Below are positions 16,744-24,971 of a stretch of DNA of 64,000 bases, one piece after another. The DNA is from Frankiaceae bacterium. Lineage in GTDB: Bacteria > Actinomycetota > Actinomycetes > BP-191. The position numbers and the translations under genes were made by a program. The notes beneath the pieces were generated by a model, which was given only the letters and a program-made list of their open reading frames with translations, was not told the DNA's origin and ran no database searches. The DNA is taken from the NCBI GenBank assembly GCA_030840645.1, contig JAVEEC010000012.1, positions 1 to 64,000 of the forward strand, written 5' to 3'. The first letter of the stretch is position 1; each line of letters opens with the position of its first letter.

Positions 16744-17991
16744 GTGACAGCGTTGCGTGATCGCGACAGTCACCGTCCGGTCGTTTTGGGCGCCGGCGTC
16801 GCGGGCCTGGCCGCCGCGGCGGCGCTCCTGTCCCACTTCGATGAAGTACTCGTCGTCGAACGCGACGCACTTGATGGCGGCGCCCGAGCGCGGCCCGGCG
16901 TGCCTCAGTCGGGCCAACTGCACAACCTGCTCGGGCGGGCACAACTTGACTTGGACCGACTGCTGCCCGGCTACTGCGACGTCCTCGTCGGCGCAGGCGG
17001 ATGCCGCGCACGAGTGTCGGAGCAAACCCACGTCTACGAGCTTGGCATGCGGATGCCGGAGCGCGATCTCGGCTGGCATCTCATGTCTGCGCCGCGACCG
17101 CTCATCGAGAACGTGTTACGGGCGATGGTCGTGGACGACGGAAGGGTTACGTTCCTCACGGGTCGTGCCGTCGGCGTTCGGCGCGACGGTGATTGCATCA
17201 CCGGAATCGACGTCGAAACGTCGTCAGGGCGCGGCATGCTCGGCGCCGAACTTGTCGTAGACGCCACCGGGTCGGGCTCACAGGCCACAAGCTGGTTGCG
17301 CGCTGCGGGGTGGGACGTTCCGCGCGTCGACTCCGACGCCGTCACCCACTGGTACGTCACGGCTGCCTTCGGTCGGCCGGATGACTGGCGCGGTCGCGAC
17401 GACTTCTGGCTCGTATTCCCGACGTACCCCGGGACGCGGGGCGGGTTGGTCTCACCCGAAGCAAGGGATGTGTGGCGAGTCTCCGTGTCGGGGTCGGTTG
17501 ACGACCCTCCTCCGCGTACTCCTGCCGAGTTGGTCGCCTACGCCGCCAGTCTCGAGAGCGGAATGATCGCCGACGTACTCGAACGGGCCCGACCGCTGGG
17601 GCCGGCGACGTTGTTCCGGAAACCAACGGCGACGTGGCGTCGGTACGACGAAATGGATCACCCGCTCGCCGGCTTCCTACCCATCGGCGACGCCGTGGCG
17701 AGTCTCGATCCGCTGTTCGGCCAGGGCATTGCTGTGGCGGTATGGCAGGCCACGATCCTGGCCGACCTCCTGCGCGCCGGGTTGGGGAGCCCGTCGCAGT
17801 TCACCGAGACATACGTTCGCCGCTCTGCCGGTGCCTGCGAGAGCGCCTGGAGTCTCGGACGCATGGTCAACGCCGCTCCCGAGGGCCTTGCTCGATCGGT
17901 CGGAAGCGACCCCGCAGTACACCGCGCCTACGTCGCGGCGTGGCACCTGTTCGAGTCGGTCGCCGACCCGGTCCCGGCGGTTGCGCGATGA
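16744..17991 (+). CDS. FAD-dependent oxidoreductase (PHBH/geranylgeranyl-reductase-like fold)
   Basis: A 415-residue protein starting at GTG. The dinucleotide-binding motif PVVLGAGVAGLAAAAALL is at residues 12-29, ending in an acidic strand end (VLVVERD). A second FAD motif, GFLPIGDAVASLDPLFGQG, holds the conserved GD that contacts the FAD ribityl chain. A central VVDATGSGSQATSWL is typical of this group. The exact substrate cannot be read off. It is the first gene of a seven-gene plus-strand operon, followed after 10 bases by the radical SAM gene with an AGGAGG site in between. In this context it probably performs an oxidation, hydroxylation or reduction in a small-molecule pathway. Confidence 0.85.
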   Translation: MTALRDRDSHRPVVLGAGVAGLAAAAALLSHFDEVLVVERDALDGGARARPGVPQSGQLHNLLGRAQLDLDRLLPGYCDVLVGAGGCRARVSEQTHVYELGMRMPERDLGWHLMSAPRPLIENVLRAMVVDDGRVTFLTGRAVGVRRDGDCITGIDVETSSGRGMLGAELVVDATGSGSQATSWLRAAGWDVPRVDSDAVTHWYVTAAFGRPDDWRGRDDFWLVFPTYPGTRGGLVSPEARDVWRVSVSGSVDDPPPRTPAELVAYAASLESGMIADVLERARPLGPATLFRKPTATWRRYDEMDHPLAGFLPIGDAVASLDPLFGQGIAVAVWQATILADLLRAGLGSPSQFTETYVRRSAGACESAWSLGRMVNAAPEGLARSVGSDPAVHRAYVAAWHLFESVADPVPAVAR

Positions 17992-18001
17992 GGAGGCGCT
18001 C

Positions 18002-19123
18002 ATGCTGACCACGGCTGAACGGATGAAGTTCGAGATCCTCAGCACAGGCATCAGCATCACTCCGGCGGCCCAGGAATACATCAACGCGGGCAACCGGGGC
18101 CGGGCCATGACGCCAGCCGACTACGCGTCCACTTCTGGCGTGATCCTCGAGCTGGAAGACGACGTCTGGGTCAACGCCCCGATTGGGCTCTACAACTCGA
18201 ACTTCGTCCAGGAACCGAGCCATGTCCTCGACGTCGAGGAAGCCGCGCTCGTCGTTCGCGGCCGCGACGTGCAGTCGGCCGCGAGGTTCTGGCTCCCGCC
18301 TGATTATCACGACGAGTCCGACGACATGGGCGATCCGTTCACGTCGTACGCGTTCACCCACTCGGATCGCGTGCGGATCTCGCCGATCGAGGGCTGCGCG
18401 GTCGCATGCAAGTTCTGCAACCTGCCGTACGAATTCCGGTACCGGCGCAAGAGCGTCGACGGACTCGCCGGATCGGTGGCGCGCGCGCTGGCCGACGAAA
18501 CCCAGCCCGCGTACCACGTGCTCATCTCCGGAGGAACGCCGCACGACGAGGACTTCGGGTACGTGCGTGAGGTCTACGAGAGTGTCATCACCCGGTTCGC
18601 GGGAATCGACGTCGACATCATGATGGTGCCGCTTGCCGGGCTGCTAGACGCCGCGTGGCTCGACGAATTGGGTGTTGCCGAGTTGTCGATCAACATCGAG
18701 ATCTTCAGCCAGCCCCTAGCCCGCCGGGTCATGCGGTGGAAGGCCGATCTCGGCCTCGACCACTACCTCGCGTTCCTTGCAGCGGCGGCCGAGGTGATGG
18801 GTGCCCCGCGGGTCCGGTCGATGCTGCTCGTCGGTGTCGAACCGATGGACCAGACGCTGGCTGGCGTACGGGCGATCGCCGAGCGGGGCTGCGTACCCGT
18901 ACTGAGCCCGTTCCGCCCTGACCCGGCTACGCCGATGTCAACGACCCGGCCACCCACCGCGGACTTCATGCTCGAGACGTACCTGCGTGCGCGCGACATC
19001 GCGGCGTCCTACGACGTGCCGCTCGGGCCCTCGTGCGTGCCGTGCACCCACAACACGCTGACGCTCGCCGCCACCGGCTCTGGTGACGCGCACGGCCGCC
19101 ACGGACACCCGCATGTCATCTAG
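18002..19123 (+). CDS. Radical SAM enzyme
   Basis: A 373-residue protein. The motif EGCAVACKFCNLPYEFRYR holds C132, C136 and C139 in the canonical C-x3-C-x2-C that binds the 4Fe-4S cluster for S-adenosylmethionine cleavage. A GG-type strand follows in YHVLISGGTPHDEDFG, with later barrel strands (VAELSINIEIFSQPLARR, RSMLLVGVEPMD). A C-terminal GPSCVPCTHN adds two cysteines that could hold an auxiliary cluster, though two are too few without other ligands. The ATG follows AGGAGG. It overlaps the carbamoyltransferase-like gene by 11 bases. The substrate is unknown; the neighbours suggest biosynthesis of a modified metabolite or peptide. Confidence 0.9.
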   Translation: MLTTAERMKFEILSTGISITPAAQEYINAGNRGRAMTPADYASTSGVILELEDDVWVNAPIGLYNSNFVQEPSHVLDVEEAALVVRGRDVQSAARFWLPPDYHDESDDMGDPFTSYAFTHSDRVRISPIEGCAVACKFCNLPYEFRYRRKSVDGLAGSVARALADETQPAYHVLISGGTPHDEDFGYVREVYESVITRFAGIDVDIMMVPLAGLLDAAWLDELGVAELSINIEIFSQPLARRVMRWKADLGLDHYLAFLAAAAEVMGAPRVRSMLLVGVEPMDQTLAGVRAIAERGCVPVLSPFRPDPATPMSTTRPPTADFMLETYLRARDIAASYDVPLGPSCVPCTHNTLTLAATGSGDAHGRHGHPHVI

Positions 19124-20042
19124 CCGGGTAGTCGTTTCGGTCGACGACCTCGCGATGCCGGACGTCGAGTGGATTCAGCGGACCGCGGCCGGCTACGCGC
19201 ACGGCGTGATGCCCGACCCCCTGCCGCCGTTCGTGGTCGGGCTGTTGTTCACGACGTCGTCGCTGCGAACCCGGCTCGGCTTCGGCGTTGCCGCCGTCCG
19301 GCTCGGCGGCTCGGCGATCGACACCCAGGAGCTGCGTTGGGGCGCGCGGATGTCCGAGGCGGAGAGCTTCGCCGACACGCTGCGGACCATGAGTGGCATG
19401 GTCGACGTCGTCGTCGCGCGGACGGCGGAACGGCTCGATCCCGAGGTCGTACGGAGGTCATGCGTGTCCGCGTTCGTCAACGCCGGCGATGGGGATGGCG
19501 AGCATCCGACGCAGGCGGTAATCGACCTGTGCGCGATCGTTGCCGAACGCGGCGACGTGGCCGGCCAGCGCATCGGGATCTGCGGCGACCTGACCTCCCG
19601 GTGCGCGCACTCGCTGGTCCGGCTGCTGGACCGGCACCTGCCCGGAGAATTGGCGTTGTTCGCGCCGCCGGGGAGAGACGACCTCGGCGTCGGGGTTGGC
19701 CCCGAGCTGGCGAGCCGGATCTCCTGGCGGAAGCCCGGCGAGCTCGACGACCTAGACGTGCTCTACCTCACTGGCCTACCGGAAGGCCGCGGCGACGATC
19801 GGATCGGACCCGACGTTCGCCAGGAGTACGCGCTGACCAGAGTCGGACTGGACCGTATGTCGGCGGACGCCGTCGTGATCTCGCCAATGCCCGTGATCGA
19901 CGAGATCTCCGCCGATGCGCGCATGGATCCGCGGGTCCGCGTCTTCGCGCAGAGCGACCGCGGGGTATTCGTCCGCACCGCGCTGCTGGCGCGGCTCCTC
20001 ATGGGGGACGGCTTTACGAGTGCACTGGGAGTCGGCGAATGA
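19113..20042 (+). CDS. Aspartate/ornithine carbamoyltransferase-like protein
   Basis: A 309-residue protein from ATG 19113; a GTG at 19083 is an alternative start. The carbamoyl-phosphate-binding motif appears as TTSSLRTRLGF (residues 48-58, compare S-T-R-T-R). A second family motif, GEHPTQAVIDL, holds HPTQ at 131-134, as in ATCase and OTCase. The C-terminal half carries LDVLYLTGLPEGRGDD and VVISPMPVIDEIS, matching the domain where aspartate or ornithine binds. Genuine pyrimidine or arginine genes are not nearby, so this is probably a paralogue that carbamoylates another amine in the operon's pathway. It overlaps the neighbours on both sides (11 bases, then ATGA). Confidence 0.85.
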   Translation: MSSSRVVVSVDDLAMPDVEWIQRTAAGYAHGVMPDPLPPFVVGLLFTTSSLRTRLGFGVAAVRLGGSAIDTQELRWGARMSEAESFADTLRTMSGMVDVVVARTAERLDPEVVRRSCVSAFVNAGDGDGEHPTQAVIDLCAIVAERGDVAGQRIGICGDLTSRCAHSLVRLLDRHLPGELALFAPPGRDDLGVGVGPELASRISWRKPGELDDLDVLYLTGLPEGRGDDRIGPDVRQEYALTRVGLDRMSADAVVISPMPVIDEISADARMDPRVRVFAQSDRGVFVRTALLARLLMGDGFTSALGVGE

Positions 20043-21628
20043 ACGCTGAGGATGCGCTGCGCGAGGCGCTAGTCGGAAACCAGGTGATCGCCGTTGCGGG
20101 CTGCGGCGTCGCGCTCGCCGCGAGCCGTAGCGACCGCGTCGCGTCCTGGCGCGGGCTGATCGAGTCCGGCAGGGACCTAGTGCTGGCCGAGTGCCGGCCG
20201 GGTGACGCGTGGCGTGACCTCGTGCAAAGCCTGCTTTCGAGTGGCGAGCCCGGCGACCTCGTCATCGCCGCCACGAAGATCACCGCCGCCCTGGGGCGAC
20301 AGCGTTACGTCTGGTGGCTGGGCGACACGGTGGGTCGCTTGGAGCTAGTGGACACGCAGGTTCCCGCAGCGCTGATAGACCTCGGCGCACCGGTTGCCAC
20401 CACCAACTACGACCGCCTCATCGAGAAGTCGCGCGGGCTGCCGAGCGCAACCTGGCAGGACCCCGAAGAGATGCAGCGGATATTTCGGGGACTGTCGGAC
20501 GGCGTCGTACACCTGCATGGCATCTGGACGCAGCCGGAGTCCGTGGTGTTTGGCAACAAGTCGTACGAGGACGTGCTTCGCGACCAGCCCACCCAAGCGC
20601 TTCAGCAGGCGGTCGCGGTAACGAAGTCGCTGCTGTTCGTGGGTGTCGGCCAGGGGGGTGACGACCCGAACATCGGTGGGCTGCTGGCATGGCTCGCCAA
20701 CGCCGCCCGCTGGTCGTCCAACCGGCACTTCTGGCTGTGCCTGGAGAGCGAGGTGGATCGGATCGACAAGAAGTTGTTCTCGCCCGTCCCCTACGGCAGG
20801 TCGCACTCTGACCTCGCGGGTTTCCTGCGCACGCTGGCGCCGTCCACGCCGGTCACGACAACAACGCGATCCCTGGCCCCGCCGGCTGCGACCGCCGCGC
20901 CCCCGTGGACGACCGTCGACGTCGAGGGACCGTGGACGGCGTTCACCGCGGACGGTCACTTCAGGACGCTCGCCGCGGCGACGGAGGTGGTCTGCCGTCT
21001 CGGCGACCGAGCCGTCCGGCAACCGCTCGCACATTGGTGCGAGATGCCGCTACGAGACCTAGCGCTGGCCGCAGACGGGAGCTACCTCGTCGCGCTCGAC
21101 GAGCGCCACCTTTTGGTGTGGACGGTTAACCTCGACGGGTCGCTGACGCCGTGGCGATCGCCGTTCCCGCTTGCTACGGATGGGGTGCGGCTGCTCGGCG
21201 TTCGAGGCGTGACCTCACGCGCACCGGCGATCGATGTCGCGCTCCTGGGTGGAGGGCTGCAGAACGTACGGTTGGAGAGCACGGGCCGGATGTCTCCTGT
21301 GTTCGGAGGGTCCGCGGCGGATCTGAAGGGCGCGCCGATCGTGGCGGACAGCGCGATCGGGGCATCAGTGATGCTCCGCGCCTCGGTGGTGGAAGGCGCC
21401 GACGGACGTTCGCTCGTCGTGCGGCGCGAGGACCTCGTCGGGTCGAGCGAGCGGTCGCTGCCCATCGGGTCGCGCAGTGTCGACCGGGTCGTCGTAGCCC
21501 GGTCGCTGCGCGGGCGCGCCGCGCCGTACGCCGTCGTCATCGAGGCCGACGGTGGGCTCGCCGTATGGCGGTGGCAGGACCTGCCCGCCGAGCAACGCGA
21601 GGACCGAGAGCTGGTCGACGAGCGATGA
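20039..21628 (+). CDS. SIR2-like NADase-type protein with a C-terminal beta-propeller-like region
   Basis: A 529-residue protein. Residues 1-270 form a SIR2-like domain: N-terminal VIAVAGCGVALAASRS (residues 16-31), TTNYDRL at 121-127, HLHG at 158-161, and LLFVGVGQGGDDPN at 198-211. The catalytic Asn (N123) and His (H160) of NAD-consuming SIR2 effectors are kept. After a Pro/Thr-rich linker (about 285-305), residues 310-529 show repeated short beta strands (LRDLALAADGSYLVALDERH, LLVWTVNLDG, YAVVIEADGGLAVWRWQ) like a small beta-propeller. SIR2 domains of this type deplete NAD in several phage-defence systems. It starts in an ATGA overlap and is coupled to the ATP-grasp gene downstream. Confidence 0.85.
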   Translation: MNAEDALREALVGNQVIAVAGCGVALAASRSDRVASWRGLIESGRDLVLAECRPGDAWRDLVQSLLSSGEPGDLVIAATKITAALGRQRYVWWLGDTVGRLELVDTQVPAALIDLGAPVATTNYDRLIEKSRGLPSATWQDPEEMQRIFRGLSDGVVHLHGIWTQPESVVFGNKSYEDVLRDQPTQALQQAVAVTKSLLFVGVGQGGDDPNIGGLLAWLANAARWSSNRHFWLCLESEVDRIDKKLFSPVPYGRSHSDLAGFLRTLAPSTPVTTTTRSLAPPAATAAPPWTTVDVEGPWTAFTADGHFRTLAAATEVVCRLGDRAVRQPLAHWCEMPLRDLALAADGSYLVALDERHLLVWTVNLDGSLTPWRSPFPLATDGVRLLGVRGVTSRAPAIDVALLGGGLQNVRLESTGRMSPVFGGSAADLKGAPIVADSAIGASVMLRASVVEGADGRSLVVRREDLVGSSERSLPIGSRSVDRVVVARSLRGRAAPYAVVIEADGGLAVWRWQDLPAEQREDRELVDER

Positions 21629-22986
21629 ACCGGGCCGAGCTGCGCCGGACGATCTCGGAACGCCTCGCCGGACGGCAGCTCGTGTGGTTCGGCACCCGGG
21701 GGGACGACGTCGAGCCGGCGGCCGAGCTGCCGGAGTTGTCCGCCAGCTTCTCGGTTATCGCGTCGTACGGCGGCCGACCATCGGTCCGTTCGCTCGCGCT
21801 GGAAGATATCTCGGCGACCCGGGTCGACCTGGACGCGCATGACATCGACGAGGAGCCGCGCGATGGCCCGGCGGGCGAGCTGCGTCGGGCGATCCTGCGG
21901 ACGCTCGCCCGTCCGAGCGTGGTGTTTACATACCGCCCGTCGCGGTTCCTGTCGGCGATCTGCTTCGCCCGCCAGGACCGGTGTGAGTACCTCGGGCTGT
22001 TCAAGGACCACCAGACCGCCTTCGAGCACAAGCCGTGGGTCGAGACCGAGATCGGCCGGCTGGGGGTGCCGCACATTCCTTGGACATACGTCGCAGACGA
22101 GGAGCAGCTGGAGACCCTGCCGTTCCTCCGATCGGGACCCGTGATGCTGCGGCGTAGCCGGACATCAGGGGGCACCGGCCTTGTCCGCGTCGACGACGAG
22201 GACCAGGTGCGCGAGCTGTGGCCCGAGCAGGACGAGGCGTACGTCAGCGTCGCGCCGTTCATCGACGGCGGGGTGCCGGTGAACGTCGGTGCCGTCGCCT
22301 GGCACGACGGCATAACGGTCCACCCGGCGTCCGTGCAGCTCATCGGGATCCCGGGCTGCTCGACGCGGCCATTCGGCTACTGCGGCAATGACTTCGGAGC
22401 CGTCGCCGAACTCAGCGACGACGTGCTCGACGGAATCGAGGAGACCACGGTGGTGGTCGGGAGGTGGCTGCGCCGGCACGGCTACCTCGGCGCGTACGGC
22501 GTCGACTGCCTCGTCGCCGGCGGCGTACCGCTTTTCACCGAGGTGAACCCGAGGTTCCAGGGCTCGACGCACGCGTCCTGCCAGCTGTCGGTCGAGGCGG
22601 AGGAGAGCTGCCTCGTGCTCGAGCACATCGCGGCGCTGATGGGTATGGACGCCCCGCGCGCGCGACCGTTGCGGGAGCAGGCGCGCGATGCCGGGGAGCT
22701 CAGCCACCTGGTCGTGCACTGGACGGGTGCCGCGCCTGGGTCAGTGGACCCGGCGCCGTTGGCCGAGCGTGCCGTTCGAGAGCCGCACGCCTGCCGCATC
22801 GACGTGCTGACCCGACCGGAGCTCTGCACCCTGCCGGGCGCGACCGTGGCACGGATCACCATTCGCGACCGCCTTACGACCACGGGCTTCGACCTGACCC
22901 CGACCTGGCGTGGCCTGGTAGACGACTGGCAGCACGTCGACGCGCTGACCTTGACCGATTCGACTCACGATGGGCTCGCACCATGA
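21625..22986 (+). CDS. ATP-grasp domain ligase
   Basis: A 453-residue protein. The ATP-grasp fold is visible as FKDHQTAFEHKPWVETEIGR and GVPHIPWTYV (residues about 126-155), the glycine-rich loop PVMLRRSRTSGGTGLVRV (172-189), a long strand region PVNVGAVAWHDG, and the metal-binding segment LFTEVNPRFQGSTHAS (303-318) with the conserved E and N. The first 120 residues are the pre-ATP-grasp domain. A C-terminal extension of about 110 residues is unassigned. Such enzymes join a carboxylate to an amine via acyl phosphate. ATGA overlaps on both sides couple it to the two SIR2-like genes. The product is unknown. Confidence 0.88.
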   Translation: MNRAELRRTISERLAGRQLVWFGTRGDDVEPAAELPELSASFSVIASYGGRPSVRSLALEDISATRVDLDAHDIDEEPRDGPAGELRRAILRTLARPSVVFTYRPSRFLSAICFARQDRCEYLGLFKDHQTAFEHKPWVETEIGRLGVPHIPWTYVADEEQLETLPFLRSGPVMLRRSRTSGGTGLVRVDDEDQVRELWPEQDEAYVSVAPFIDGGVPVNVGAVAWHDGITVHPASVQLIGIPGCSTRPFGYCGNDFGAVAELSDDVLDGIEETTVVVGRWLRRHGYLGAYGVDCLVAGGVPLFTEVNPRFQGSTHASCQLSVEAEESCLVLEHIAALMGMDAPRARPLREQARDAGELSHLVVHWTGAAPGSVDPAPLAERAVREPHACRIDVLTRPELCTLPGATVARITIRDRLTTTGFDLTPTWRGLVDDWQHVDALTLTDSTHDGLAP

Positions 22987-24971
22987 CGACGAGTGAGACG
23001 ACCAGCCGACCGCGCAGGAACGCGCCGTGGTCCAGCTACGCCGTGAAGCGGGAGGCGCGGGGTGACTTCTCCGGCCGTCGCGGCTACCTCAAAGCCAAGG
23101 GGTCGAAGGAGCCGTTCCGGCTCTGCCAGATCCTCGGGCGCCGCGACCGGCGGCACAAGACGATGCCCTGGGTCACCTTCGTGCTCGGTTCGGGGTGCGT
23201 TGAGGTCGGCTCGGGTCCGGACGGCCGGACGCTGGCGCACCGGGTCGGTGACGCACTGGGCGACCGGTCGCTCCCCGGCGACGAATCGGCGCCGTCCCTG
23301 GCGCAGTTGTTCGCCGAGTCGCTGATCGAGGATCGGCTGGGCAGCCTCGACACGCCGGTGCCGACGACGCTGGCTGACGACGACGAGATCAGTCCGATCG
23401 CACCGCCGCTGGTGCTCGCGGCCTGCCTGCTCACCAGGGTGTTCCACACCGTCAAGGGCGCACGGCCGGAGGCGGTGCGACGGTGGGACGACGACGTCGC
23501 CACCCTCGACCCGGACGACCCCGGTCCTCAGTTCGACGACATCGCGGAGTTCGTCCCGCCGGCCGCCCACGAGCTCCGGGTCGCGCGGAAGCTGTTGGGC
23601 GCGCAGCCGGACAGCGAGTCAGTCGCGCCCGCGGTGAGCGATCTGCTCAAGCAGGTGCTCGACGGGCTGAGCGGAAACGGCGGCAGGAAGCAACTGAGCA
23701 TCCAGCATCTTCGGCTGGTCACCGAGATCGCGTGGTACTACCTCGTCGGCGATACGACGGCGTACCCCGGGTGGACCGACCTGCTGCTTCGGCTCATGCT
23801 GCGCGGCGACGACCCCGCGAGCGCGGGCTCGAGGCGGACCCGGCCGCGGTTTCTCAACCTCAAGCTGCCCGGCGGCTACGTCTGCGAGCTGCTCGAGAAG
23901 TCTTCCAGACTCTCGTGGCGGCGCCGGGTGGAGTCCCCGGACAGGGAGTTCCAGCCGGCCCATATCTACGACGCGGCCGCGGCAGTGCTCTGGGCGCAGC
24001 AGGAGATGTTGGTCGAGTCCCGCAATCCCACCGACTTGCCTCCCGCGTCGACGTTCGTCACGTCGTTCGATCTCGAGCTCGAGATGGCGCTGTGGGCGCA
24101 GTCGCAGGGGCGGGCCTTCTCCGTTGCCGTCCCAGTGCACCTGCTGCGCGACGCGGACGACGACCAGGCCGACCTGTGCTGGCTGCTCGCGCAGGTCGAG
24201 CCGGACGTGGCCGGAGACTGGTCGGGCGGTCTCGCCGCGATGCGGAAGCCGCGGCGCTGGCGGCTGCTGCACGCGAACTTCAACCCCCGCGAGCTCTGCC
24301 AGGGCCCGCTCGTGATCCACCTCAACGGCTGTCCGTTGCTGCGCCTGCCCGACCCGGACGCGGCGGCGGACCGGTCGACCGCCGAACTACGCCAGGATCT
24401 CGCCGCCCTCGGCCTCCTCGACGAGATCGACGATGAGTTGCACCTGATCCACGCTGTGACCGTCGACGAGTACCTCGCGCTTCGGCAGTCGGAGGCGGAG
24501 CTGTTCTGGGCGAGCGAGTTCCGGGCAACCCAGAGTCAGCGAGCCAGCCGGGCGCTGCCGCACGTGCTCGCCGCGGACAGCAGCATGCATGCGCGATTCT
24601 GGATGGTGCTAGGTGTTCCGGTTGCCGACCCCGCCATCCGGCACCGGATCACCTCTCACCTGACCATTAGTCGGTTCCGCGGAGACAGCCCGGACAGCCG
24701 TTCGGTCGGCGGGCAGTCCGGGATGCCTCCCCGAGCGGTCGAGGCGCCAGAGCATGCGCGCAATGACGTCGACGGTGTCGCCGTCAACAAGCGCATCGAC
24801 GACGACGAGGCCAGCATCTTGCATTGGCTCGGGCTCGACGTCGTGCAGGCGAGCTGCGCCAAGTTCACCGATGATCTCGTCCACTACACCCAACACGTTG
24901 CGGTCGAGCGGTTACGCAACCGGGTGCCGGACACGGGTTGTGAACTCGGATACGCGGGAGACCGGTCATGA
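22983..24971 (+). CDS. Divergent SIR2-like protein lacking catalytic residues
   Basis: A 662-residue protein with the order of SIR2 landmarks in altered form: VTFVLGSGC (64-72) for the NAD-binding glycine loop, FVTSFDLELEMAL (358-370) in the place of TTNYDxLLExAL, VIHLNG (444-449) in the place of xxHLHG, VTVDEYLALRQSEAE (492-506), and FWMVLGVPVADPAIRHRI (539-556) in the place of FLGYSLRDxNLR. The catalytic Asn and His would be Ser and Asn, so NAD hydrolysis is unlikely. Insertions between the landmarks are long. ATGA overlaps link it to the ATP-grasp and nSTAND1 genes. The SIR2 assignment is from motif order by eye and needs a profile search. Confidence 0.65.
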   Translation: MTTSETTSRPRRNAPWSSYAVKREARGDFSGRRGYLKAKGSKEPFRLCQILGRRDRRHKTMPWVTFVLGSGCVEVGSGPDGRTLAHRVGDALGDRSLPGDESAPSLAQLFAESLIEDRLGSLDTPVPTTLADDDEISPIAPPLVLAACLLTRVFHTVKGARPEAVRRWDDDVATLDPDDPGPQFDDIAEFVPPAAHELRVARKLLGAQPDSESVAPAVSDLLKQVLDGLSGNGGRKQLSIQHLRLVTEIAWYYLVGDTTAYPGWTDLLLRLMLRGDDPASAGSRRTRPRFLNLKLPGGYVCELLEKSSRLSWRRRVESPDREFQPAHIYDAAAAVLWAQQEMLVESRNPTDLPPASTFVTSFDLELEMALWAQSQGRAFSVAVPVHLLRDADDDQADLCWLLAQVEPDVAGDWSGGLAAMRKPRRWRLLHANFNPRELCQGPLVIHLNGCPLLRLPDPDAAADRSTAELRQDLAALGLLDEIDDELHLIHAVTVDEYLALRQSEAELFWASEFRATQSQRASRALPHVLAADSSMHARFWMVLGVPVADPAIRHRITSHLTISRFRGDSPDSRSVGGQSGMPPRAVEAPEHARNDVDGVAVNKRIDDDEASILHWLGLDVVQASCAKFTDDLVHYTQHVAVERLRNRVPDTGCELGYAGDRS

